64,000 bases of DNA, taken from positions 2,046,001 through 2,110,000 of the forward strand of contig NZ_CP028369.1 of the NCBI RefSeq assembly GCF_003032475.1, given 5' to 3'. Positions 7,351 to 14,020 of the stretch are shown one piece after another. A program made the translations under genes and the position numbers. The first letter of the stretch is position 1, and every line of letters begins with the position of its first letter. The stretch is from Streptomyces sp. P3 (lineage in GTDB: Bacteria; Actinomycetota; Actinomycetes; Streptomycetales; Streptomycetaceae). The notes beneath the pieces were generated by a model. It was not told where the DNA came from and did no database searches. It saw only the letters and a program-made list of their open reading frames with translations.

Positions 7351-9857
7351 CGTCGCACTCCGGCGGCCGCGGGGGCGAGGAAGGACAGGGCCGGAGCGCC
7401 GTCCCGCAGGGCGGCGAGGGCCAGCAGGACTCCGGCCGAACCCGTACCCAGGTCGGTGGAGAGGCGGTAGCCGTAGTTGCCGAGGAAGTCGACGCGGCCG
7501 GGCTCGGCGGCTATCGCCTCCCAGCCGAGGGCGTCCAGGTGGAAACGCAGGACGTCCCGCTCGACCTCGCTGCCGCCGTCCTCGAGGGCGAGGAGCTCAC
7601 CGCTCCGGCCGTGCAGGAGGCCGCACGAGGTGGCGAAGCCGCCACGCCGCAGGGTCCGCAGCCGGTCCACGGCGGCACGTATCCGTTCGTCGTCGGGGGT
7701 GTGCCGCAGTGCGGCGCGCAGGGCGATCAGGATGCCCGCCGAGCCTTCGAGTCCGGCGCTGAGGAAGCGGTCGTCGAAGTCGTCGCCCCCGATCCGCTCC
7801 AGTTCGGCGTGGAGTTCGGCCAGGGCCCGCTCCAACAGGTCGGTGCGGCCGGTGTGTTCGTACAGGCGCAGCAGCAGGAGAGCGCGGCCGCAGCGACCGT
7901 GCAGCAGTCCCACCCGCTGGGGCGCCGGGGTGTCGGGCAGCCGGTCGGCGAGTTCGAGCGCCTGGCGCAGACGCCGGTCGTCGCCGCGCCGGGCGGCCAG
8001 GTGCAGCGCGGTCAGGCCGAGGCCGGAGAGGCCGGTCGCCAGGGTGGACCCCACGTTGGCGTCGCAGCCGGCGAAGGCGCGGTCCATGACCGCGTCGGCG
8101 GCGTCGGGATGACCGAGCTCCTCCAGGGTGTACGCGACGCCTGCGAGGCCGGTGAGGAAGCCAGGGCCGTCGCCGGTGACCCGCTCGGCCTGGTCGAGGA
8201 ACCACCGGACGTGTTCGGCGGGCGCCTCGGCGCCGGCGCGGTGCAGCGCCCAGAGCACGCCCGCCGCCCCGTACGCGAAGGTCACGCCACCGTCGTCGAC
8301 CATGAACTGCGAGACGTCGCCCGGGTAGAGGCGGTCGGTCCGCTCGGGGGTGGCAGCCTCGACGATGGAGCCGGCGATGTCCGCGATCAGGTTCCCGGTC
8401 TTCTCCCCGGCGGCGGGCCAGGGCACGCCGTACTCCGTCCGCGCGCCCAGGACGTCGTCGCCGAGGCCGCGCTCGATCTGCCGGACGAAGGACTCGGGGA
8501 GGGGGAAGTCACGGGCGGCCACGTCGATCAGGGTGCGGATCTTCTCGGTGCCCCACGGCACGACGTGCGGCATGGGGACGAACATGGTCAGCCGGAGCAC
8601 GTCGAGCGCGAACAGGTCGACGTCGGGGCCCCGGAGGTGGTCGGGGGCCCGGAAGCCGAGGGAGCCCATGGCCTGCGCGCACATCTCCTCGGCGGGTGTG
8701 GCGGTCTCCATGTCGATGAAGGCGACGGTGTCGTCGGGGCGGACGAGGACGTTGCCCGGGTGCAGGTCGCCGAAGACGACCCCGCGCTCGTGCATGGCGG
8801 TCACGCCCTCGGCGACCTGGTCGAGGATGTGCAGCGTCCAGGCCGTGTACTCCGCCCGCGCCCGTGCCGTGTTGTCGGTGGTGCCGTAGGGGTGACGCAG
8901 GCGGACGAGCTCCGTCAGCGGAGTGCCGTCGACGTAGTCGCGCGCCAGGAAGAGGTGTTCGTTGCCCTTGCGCACGTCCCGCAGGGTGGGCACGGACGGG
9001 AGGCCGGAGAGCCGGGACAGCGCCCAGTGCTCGCGCTCGAGGCGGGTGACGGCGTCGTCGCCGGCCGCGTCGAGGCCGGCGAGCGGGCGGGCCTCCTTGA
9101 GCAGGACCTCGGTTCCGTCGCGCTTGTCGACGGCGCGGTAGACGCCGCCTCCGTTGGAGAAGTGGAGGGCCTTGTAGACACGGAAGGGGAAGTCGGTGAG
9201 GGTGCCGCGGCGCCGTTCGTCGGCCGCCTCCTGCAGGAAGGAGGGGAGGGTGACCCATGCCGGGGGACGGAAGCCGGGGCGCCGCTCGTCGGGGACGAGT
9301 TCGCCGTCCGGCGCGGTGATCGCGGGTGCCAGGGTGCCATCCTTGAGGCGGGTGGTCTTCAGCACGAAGCCACCGTAACGCACGTACAACGGCCCCTGCT
9401 TCCAACGGAGATCGCTCAGCACGGACGGTGCGGGCGTCCCTCCGACGAGGTCGTCGAGGCCGTCCAGGGCAGTGCGCAGAGCCGCCTCGTCGACGGGGTA
9501 GACGGTGATGAACTTCCCGCTGGCGGTGCGGTCCCCGTACTTGCTGCCGCGCCGGCCGAGCGTCTCCAGGTCGGAGATGTACTTGAACATCAGCCCGTGC
9601 TCGACGCAGTACGGGACGACGGCGTCGAGGAGTTCGGCGGCGTTGCCGGGGGAGGCCGCGACGTGGATCTTCCAGCCCTGGTCGGGGATCCGGGAGTCCG
9701 GCGGTACGCAGACGGTCCATTCCCGTCCTCGGGTGGCGGTCCAGCCCTCGGGCAGGGTCCGGCCCTCGTGGAAGTCCGCGCCGGTGGATTCGGCGGCGGG
9801 GGCGTCGTAGAAGAGCGAGTCCGCGCGGCAGAAGTTGATGAACCGGGTGTCGAGCAC
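7347..9857 (-). CDS. class III lanthionine synthetase (LanKC-type), probable Ser/Thr dehydratase
   Basis: An 836-residue three-domain protein: N-terminal phospho-Ser/Thr lyase domain (~1-200, with GRRGSKYGDRTASGKF at 101-116), Ser/Thr kinase domain (~225-480: catalytic Lys in VLLK at 254, loop GDLHPGN at 363-369, metal Asp in FIDME at ~380), and LanC-like cyclase domain (~510-836). The cyclase lacks the Cys/Cys-His zinc ligands of LanC and class IV enzymes; where CHG would be it reads GLLHGRCG (~650) and CGLLHG (~745). That makes it class III. It should phosphorylate and dehydrate Ser/Thr to Dha/Dhb. With no Cys in any precursor the cyclase has no thiol to add. GTG start with GGAGA upstream, 13 bp after the protease stop. 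Confidence 0.9.
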   Translation of the reverse strand: MLDTRFINFCRADSLFYDAPAAESTGADFHEGRTLPEGWTATRGREWTVCVPPDSRIPDQGWKIHVAASPGNAAELLDAVVPYCVEHGLMFKYISDLETLGRRGSKYGDRTASGKFITVYPVDEAALRTALDGLDDLVGGTPAPSVLSDLRWKQGPLYVRYGGFVLKTTRLKDGTLAPAITAPDGELVPDERRPGFRPPAWVTLPSFLQEAADERRRGTLTDFPFRVYKALHFSNGGGVYRAVDKRDGTEVLLKEARPLAGLDAAGDDAVTRLEREHWALSRLSGLPSVPTLRDVRKGNEHLFLARDYVDGTPLTELVRLRHPYGTTDNTARARAEYTAWTLHILDQVAEGVTAMHERGVVFGDLHPGNVLVRPDDTVAFIDMETATPAEEMCAQAMGSLGFRAPDHLRGPDVDLFALDVLRLTMFVPMPHVVPWGTEKIRTLIDVAARDFPLPESFVRQIERGLGDDVLGARTEYGVPWPAAGEKTGNLIADIAGSIVEAATPERTDRLYPGDVSQFMVDDGGVTFAYGAAGVLWALHRAGAEAPAEHVRWFLDQAERVTGDGPGFLTGLAGVAYTLEELGHPDAADAVMDRAFAGCDANVGSTLATGLSGLGLTALHLAARRGDDRRLRQALELADRLPDTPAPQRVGLLHGRCGRALLLLRLYEHTGRTDLLERALAELHAELERIGGDDFDDRFLSAGLEGSAGILIALRAALRHTPDDERIRAAVDRLRTLRRGGFATSCGLLHGRSGELLALEDGGSEVERDVLRFHLDALGWEAIAAEPGRVDFLGNYGYRLSTDLGTGSAGVLLALAALRDGAPALSFLAPAAAGVRR

Positions 9858-9870
9858 GGTGTCTCCAGAG

Positions 9871-11511
9871 TCAGAAGGGCAGGAACGGGAGCACGTAGGT
9901 GCGGTGGAGGGACTTCCACAGGGGCACGCTGCCCAGCTCGACCTCGGCGGTGCCGGTGGCCGGCGTCGGGGTGCGGTCGAGGTCCAGGGAGAAGGCCGTC
10001 GAGTCCATGCCCACGGCGCTTCCGAGGTCGACGGGGAAGTAGGTGGAGACCGGGACCTCGGTCTGCGCGGCCGGAGCGGATCCCACCCGGGCGGTCGCGA
10101 CGTCGTCCTGGAGCACCAGGCCGTTCGTCCTGAGCGTCACGCGCTGCCCGGCGTGGATCAGCTCGGCCGAGGAGCCCTGCGGCAGGACGAGCCGGGTGCC
10201 GGAGGCGTCGGTGACGTAGGCGGCGGCCACCGTCTGGTGGACGGGCAGGAAGAGCGTGGCGCAGCCGGCGGCGGCGAGCGCGGCGCAGACGGCCCCGACG
10301 CGTGCCCGGCGGACTCCGGCGGCCTTCACCTCGGCGGACAGCCGCAGGGCGCCGCGGACCAGCATCCACACGATGTACGAGAGCCCGGAGGCGGCCAGGA
10401 GGAGTCCGACCCAGCCGACCCGCTGGAGGGTGCCGAGCCAGGTCTGCAGGGCGGTGCTCAGGAAGTAGACGGGGAAGGCGAGGCAGGCGAAGCCGTACAC
10501 CACGGTCCACCGGGTGGGCAGTTCACGCCGGTACGTGCCGCCGAACAGGAAGCGGGCGAGGGCGCGGCGGGCGTCGGCCATGGCGCGGTCGCGCAGGTAC
10601 GGGACGTCCACGTGGCTCATCAGGGCGATGTAGCCGTCGAGTTTGATGAACGGCGTCAGGTTGAGCAGGGCCGTTCCGTAGCTGGTGACGGCGAAGAACA
10701 GCAGGCAGGTCTTGGCGGTGCCGTCCGTGAGGGGCCAGGCGGCGAGGGCCGAGGCGGCTGCCAGGGACGTCTGGACCGCGGGCCCGGCGAGGGCGGTGTG
10801 CACCCGCTGCCGGCGGTCGGGGAGCCGCCAGGCGTCCGAGACGTCGCAGAAGAACGCCGGCATCAGGTAGAAGAGCATGACGCCGATGCGCGAGGGCCGG
10901 CCCCCGTAGCGGATGAGGACGGCGGCATGGCCCAGCTCGTGGAGGGAGACGCCGAGCAGCAGCGCGACGAGCACTCCGGTGAACGAGACCGCGGAGAGCG
11001 GGCTGTTCAGGGTCACCGCGACCGCGTCCCGCTGGGCGATCAGGGCGCCGGCGCCGAGCAGGACGCAGAGCATCCCGGCCGCGACCACCCCCCGGGAGAA
11101 GAGGCGGGCGAACACGGGGCGCAGGGCCTGCATCGTGCGTCCCGGCCGCAACAGCGTGAGCTGGAGCGTCATCGGGGGGACGATCTGGAAGCGGGGGGCG
11201 ACGGCGGGCGCCTTGGTCTCGCCGTCGTCGAGCAGTCTGAGGGAGTCGAGCCGGGAGATCGCGCTGCCCACCCGCTCGGTGCTCCAGGCGCCGCCCAGCC
11301 GGGCGGCGAGGGTCTCGTGGTCGCGCTCCCCGTCCAGCTCCTGGACGAGATCCGCGACGTGTCCGGTGATCCGCACGTAGCGGGCGCCGTGCTGGAGAAC
11401 CCAGTCGCCCTGTCCGTCGGCGGGCGAGTGGACCTCGGCGCTCGGGGCGAGGCGGGGGCGCCTCGTGTGGGCCGGGACGGTGGGAGGCGGGGGGCTCGTG
11501 ACAGCGCTCAC
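9871..11511 (-). CDS. mpaP: M50-type intramembrane metalloprotease, daptide MpaP-like
   Basis: A 546-residue membrane protease with the zinc motif HELGH (191-195) inside a membrane helix, and the second conserved motif LTPFIKLDGY (~285-294) supplying the Asp ligand. About ten hydrophobic helices span 140-430, followed by a beta-rich extracytoplasmic C-terminal region. Residues ~33-97, before the membrane part, look like a small winged-helix domain of PqqD/RRE type (beta-strands WVLQHG and YVRITG, then helices), which could hold the leader peptide. Daptide clusters encode an M50 protease thought to remove the leader. The GTG start is preceded by AAAGGAAA at good spacing. A 12-13-bp stem-loop lies between it and the precursor array. 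Confidence 0.88.
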   Translation of the reverse strand: MSAVTSPPPPTVPAHTRRPRLAPSAEVHSPADGQGDWVLQHGARYVRITGHVADLVQELDGERDHETLAARLGGAWSTERVGSAISRLDSLRLLDDGETKAPAVAPRFQIVPPMTLQLTLLRPGRTMQALRPVFARLFSRGVVAAGMLCVLLGAGALIAQRDAVAVTLNSPLSAVSFTGVLVALLLGVSLHELGHAAVLIRYGGRPSRIGVMLFYLMPAFFCDVSDAWRLPDRRQRVHTALAGPAVQTSLAAASALAAWPLTDGTAKTCLLFFAVTSYGTALLNLTPFIKLDGYIALMSHVDVPYLRDRAMADARRALARFLFGGTYRRELPTRWTVVYGFACLAFPVYFLSTALQTWLGTLQRVGWVGLLLAASGLSYIVWMLVRGALRLSAEVKAAGVRRARVGAVCAALAAAGCATLFLPVHQTVAAAYVTDASGTRLVLPQGSSAELIHAGQRVTLRTNGLVLQDDVATARVGSAPAAQTEVPVSTYFPVDLGSAVGMDSTAFSLDLDRTPTPATGTAEVELGSVPLWKSLHRTYVLPFLPF

Positions 11512-11566
11512 TGGCGTTTCCTTTGCGGGACGGCGGCGGGGAGTGGGAGAGCGCGCGGCACCCTTT

Positions 11567-11602
11567 CGGTGGTCCGGCCGGCCGAAGCAGGCCGGACCAC
11601 CG
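11567..11602 (-). terminator. strong stem-loop directly after the precursor array
   Basis: GGTGGTCCGGCC (11568-11579) and GGCCGGACCACC (11590-11601) are perfect inverse copies, extended by one C-G pair (11567/11602), with a 10-nt loop. There is no T-run on the transcript side. It probably acts as an mRNA-stabilising hairpin or partial terminator, giving more precursor than protease/LanKC message. Confidence 0.75.
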
Positions 11603-11697
11603 CAGATCCTCGGTCTCACCCGGGTCGGGTTCCGAGGTGCGGAGGGAATCCGGTTACTCCGTCTCCCACCGCGTCAGTGCGCTCGCCGGTGTCGCTC

Positions 11698-11850
11698 TCA
11701 GGTGAGGGTGATCGAGGTGGCGACGGAGGCGCTGATGGCCGTGCCGATGGAGACGCCGGTCCAGAAGCCGGGGGCCTCGAGGGTCTCGAGCTCCTGCATC
11801 TCCAGCTCGACGAGCTCGGCGTTCTCGATGGCGCCCAGGTTCTCAGCCAT
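11698..11850 (-). CDS. daptide-type precursor peptide 1
   Basis: A 50-residue peptide; ribosome site GAGAGGA about 8 bases before the ATG. The leader starts MAENLGAIENAELVELEMQ and continues ELETLEAPG, acidic and Leu-rich like its three sisters. The core region after PG reads FWTGVSIGTAISASVATSI then TLT. It has nine Ser/Thr, no Cys, no charged residue and a C-terminal Thr, the residue the daptide enzymes convert to the dimethylated diamine. It is the most diverged copy in the leader N-terminus (no NPGTVENFDN segment) and the only one with Phe-Trp at the start of the core. Confidence 0.88.
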   Translation of the reverse strand: MAENLGAIENAELVELEMQELETLEAPGFWTGVSIGTAISASVATSITLT

Positions 11851-11892
11851 GATGGTGTCCTCTCAGTGGTGTTCTACGGGTTGGTGTGAGTG

Positions 11893-11953
11893 GTGCGGGT
11901 GGCGCCTTTGGTGCGGGTGGCGCCTTGGTACAGGTGGTGCGGGTGGTGCCCTT
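11893..11953. repeat. 17-bp repeat copies between precursor genes 1 and 2
   Basis: Three copies of the operon's 17-bp family: GTGCGGGTGGCGCCTTT (11893-11909), GTGCGGGTGGCGCCTTG (11911-11927) and GTGCGGGTGGTGCCCTT (11937-11953), followed by looser GGTGGTGCGG-type sequence to ~12005. Non-coding. Confidence 0.85.
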
Positions 11954-12007
11954 TGGACCCGGTGGTGCGGGGGGCACCGGTAGCGCCGGTAGCGCAGGTG
12001 GCGCGGC

Positions 12008-12166
12008 TCAGGTGAGGGTGACCGAGACGCCGACCGAGACGCCGACGGAGAAGGCGGTGCTGATGGTGCCCCAGCCCGGAGCCTCGAGCGCCTCCAGCTC
12101 CTGCATCTCCAGCTCGACCAGGTCGGCGTTGTCGAAGTTCTCGACGGTGCCCGGGTTCTCGTTCAT
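12008..12166 (-). CDS. daptide-type precursor peptide 2
   Basis: A 52-residue peptide; ribosome site GAGAGG with 8-base spacing. It starts MNENPGTVENFDNADLVELE, continues MQELEALEAPG, then core WGTISTAFSVGVSVGVSV ending TLT. No Cys; the C-terminal residue is Thr. It differs from precursor 3 at only five positions (2, 37, 38, 41, 49), and even the upstream GAGAGGCAAC context matches, so the two are a recent gene duplication. The core alternates small/aliphatic with Ser/Thr residues, as expected of a membrane-active helical peptide with many dehydration sites. Confidence 0.9.
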   Translation of the reverse strand: MNENPGTVENFDNADLVELEMQELEALEAPGWGTISTAFSVGVSVGVSVTLT

Positions 12167-12232
12167 GTCGGTTGCCTCTCTCGGCTGTCGCAGCGGGTGT
12201 CGGGTGGGTGGTGCCGTGTGGTGCGGAACGGA

Positions 12233-12391
12233 TCAGGTCAGCGTGATCGAGACACCGACCGAGACACCGGCGGAGAAGACGGCGCTGATGGTGCCCCAGC
12301 CCGGAGCCTCGAGCGCCTCCAGCTCCTGCATCTCCAGCTCGACCAGGTCGGCGTTGTCGAAGTTCTCGACGGTGCCCGGGTTCTCGCTCAT
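12233..12391 (-). CDS. daptide-type precursor peptide 3
   Basis: A 52-residue paralogue of precursor 2, starting MSENPGTVENFDNADLVELE with core WGTISAVFSAGVSVGVSI ending TLT. Ribosome site GAGAGGCAACTGAC just before the ATG. No Cys. It lies 66 bp upstream of precursor 2 in the transcript. The shared leader block ELVELEMQELE or DLVELEMQELE is the likely docking site for the recognition protein. It also resembles the Leu-rich leader helix of class III lanthipeptides, so one leader could serve both the LanKC and the daptide enzymes (inference). Confidence 0.9.
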   Translation of the reverse strand: MSENPGTVENFDNADLVELEMQELEALEAPGWGTISAVFSAGVSVGVSITLT

Positions 12392-12460
12392 GTCAGTTGC
12401 CTCTCTCGGCTGTTGCGGCGGATGTGCTGCGTGCTGACCCGGGGTTCCGGGGTTCCCCCG

Positions 12461-12528
12461 GCTGCCGCGCGGTCTACGGGGCCGTGCGGCAGCCGTCGGG
12501 GGGTGTCCGGCCGTGCTCGGGGCACGGC
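12461..12528 (-). terminator. two stem-loops between precursor genes 3 and 4
   Basis: GCTGCCGCGCGG (12461-12472) pairs with CCGTGCGGCAGC (12482-12493; one wobble/mismatch, 9-nt loop). GCCGTGC (12510-12516) pairs with GCACGGC (12522-12528; 5-nt loop). No T-run follows. They may protect or attenuate the mRNA between precursor 4 and the 1-3 group. Confidence 0.55.
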
Positions 12529-12559
12529 ACGGTGGATCGGACGGCCGGAGCCGGCTCGA

Positions 12560-12715
12560 TCAGGTGAGGCTCCAGGCGACGGAGACGATCGAGATGCCGA
12601 CGCTGACGCCGACGCTGGTGGCCCAGCCCGGGGCCTGCACGGCCTCGAGCTCCTGCATCTCCAGCTCGGTGCCGAGCTCCTGCAGCTCCTGCTCGACCAG
12701 CGTGTGCTTCGCCAT
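12560..12715 (-). CDS. daptide-type precursor peptide 4
   Basis: A 51-residue peptide with the strongest ribosome site of the set (GAGGAGAACGTC before ATG). It starts MAKHTLVEQELQELGTELEM, continues QELEAVQAPG, then core WATSVGVSVGISIVSVAWS ending LT. No Cys; C-terminal Thr. It is the first precursor after the enzyme genes mpaD-mpaM-mpaC-mpaB and the most diverged in both leader and core. Its core has two Trp and six Ser/Thr, fewer dehydration sites than precursor 1. A separate peptide product is likely, possibly part of a multi-component set. Confidence 0.88.
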   Translation of the reverse strand: MAKHTLVEQELQELGTELEMQELEAVQAPGWATSVGVSVGISIVSVAWSLT

Positions 12716-12739
12716 GACGTTCTCCTCGTGTTCGGTGCG

Positions 12740-12794
12740 CCCCGGCTTCTCCGGGGTGCTGTCCGGTGCGGGTGGTGCGTGGTGCGGGTGGTGC
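12740..12794. repeat. stem-loop and 17-bp repeat copies upstream of precursor 4
   Basis: GTGCGGGTGGTGC occurs at 12766-12778 and 12782-12794, the same unit as in the array at 3594-3745. Next to it CCCCGG (12740-12745) and CCGGGG (12751-12756) form a 6-bp hairpin with a 5-nt loop in the leader between mpaB and precursor 4. Confidence 0.7.
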
Positions 12795-12816
12795 GGGTGC
12801 TCCTCCCGGTCGGCGC

Positions 12817-14016
12817 TCAGGCCGCCGGGAGGGGTTCGGGGGAGCCGGCCGGGAAGGCGGTCGGCTCGGTGGCCTCGGCGAGGAGCGCGACGACGTCGTC
12901 GGCGCTCAACCCGGCGAGGGTGGGAAGTCCGGCGCCCCAGGCGCGCACGCTGCGCAGGGCGACGTGGTGGCGCAGGTGCGGGGCGAGGTGCACGGTGCGG
13001 TCGATCCGCCAGCGGCGCATCAGCTGCTCGAGGCCGTCGTCGGGCCGTGACGCGAGCCACGGGGCCCGCTGCCCCAGGCGCTCCCAGAGGCGTTGGACGC
13101 GGTCGGCGCTGCCGAAGCGGGTGTCCCCTCGCAGGGCCTGCCGCCACACGATGGGCCACAGGGCGGCGACCGCGCGCATCTTGGCCAGGCCCAGCGTGGT
13201 GGAGAGCTCGTTGGCGAGGGCCCAGCACTTCACCGCGTAGGGGCTGCGGCCGACGTTGATGGCTCCGCGCTGGCTCTCGGCGCTGAGCCGGGCGACCCGC
13301 AGCCGCTCCGGTGCGGGGGCCGGCAGGCCGGCGGCGAGGCGCCGGGCCAGGGCGTCGCCGGCCGTCAGCAGTTCGCCCGCCAACTCCTCTACGGCGGCGT
13401 CCTGTTCCGGAAGGTCGAGGGTGTCGCTGCTGTACGGGATGACGGTCCTGAAGATCGCTTCGAGGACGCCGTCCAGGACGAGCGGCCCCGGAAGGGTCTC
13501 GGTGGCCTCGGGCACCCGGAGCGCGGCGCGGGGGCGCAGGCACTCCCCCATGGCGATGCGTTTGCCGTCCTGGTGCGGGAAGCAGGCCACGGGCCCCGCC
13601 TCGCTGCCGGTGCCCAGGGTGGTGGGGACCGCGAGGACCTCGGCGTGCTCTCCCTCTGAGAGCGGGAGCGCCACGAGGCCGCTGCGCTGCGCGGAGGTCA
13701 GGTAGCGCAGGAGTCCGGGGCGACGGCCGACGGCGGCCGAGAGCTTCGCGAAGTCGAGGGTGCTGCCCCCGCCGACGCCGACGACCAGCTCACCGGGAGA
13801 GAACCGGGAGGCGTGCGCCTCCACGGCCCGCATCCCACCGTCCGCCGGGGTGACCGCCACGGTGGGCGTGAACCCGGCGCGGACGATCTCGGCGGTGACG
13901 TTCCGGGTGACGGTGTGGCCGGCCACGGCCGGGTCGGCCAGGACGGTCACGCCGGTGGGGCGAAGTTCCCGCAGCAGTCCGGGAATCCGGTCGTAGGCGT
14001 CGAGAGAGACGGGCAT
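12817..14016 (-). CDS. mpaB: iron-ADH-fold oxidoreductase, daptide MpaB-like oxidative decarboxylase
   Basis: A 399-residue member of the iron-containing alcohol dehydrogenase/dehydroquinate synthase fold, with NAD motif GVGGGSTLD (~80-88) and PTTLGTGSEA (~131-140). In daptide biosynthesis this enzyme oxidises the C-terminal Thr, with decarboxylation, to an aminoketone. By eye, the metal-ligand positions are not conserved: the DxxxH pair reads D182-GVL-E186, and the two later His positions read Asn (~269) and Lys (~279). It may therefore work without the usual divalent metal. It starts 4 bp after the mpaC stop with GAGGAG upstream. The precursor array follows about 100 bp downstream. Confidence 0.85.
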   Translation of the reverse strand: MPVSLDAYDRIPGLLRELRPTGVTVLADPAVAGHTVTRNVTAEIVRAGFTPTVAVTPADGGMRAVEAHASRFSPGELVVGVGGGSTLDFAKLSAAVGRRPGLLRYLTSAQRSGLVALPLSEGEHAEVLAVPTTLGTGSEAGPVACFPHQDGKRIAMGECLRPRAALRVPEATETLPGPLVLDGVLEAIFRTVIPYSSDTLDLPEQDAAVEELAGELLTAGDALARRLAAGLPAPAPERLRVARLSAESQRGAINVGRSPYAVKCWALANELSTTLGLAKMRAVAALWPIVWRQALRGDTRFGSADRVQRLWERLGQRAPWLASRPDDGLEQLMRRWRIDRTVHLAPHLRHHVALRSVRAWGAGLPTLAGLSADDVVALLAEATEPTAFPAGSPEPLPAA

Positions 14017-14020
14017 GGGG

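Noticed and set aside
7347..9857. Class IV lanthionine synthetase (LanL)
   Set aside because: The cyclase domain lacks the Cys/Cys-His zinc ligands; the lyase-kinase-cyclase order without zinc fits class III.
11698..12715. Ordinary class III lanthipeptide precursors
   Set aside because: No Cys in any copy and an invariant C-terminal Thr point to daptide chemistry instead of ring formation.
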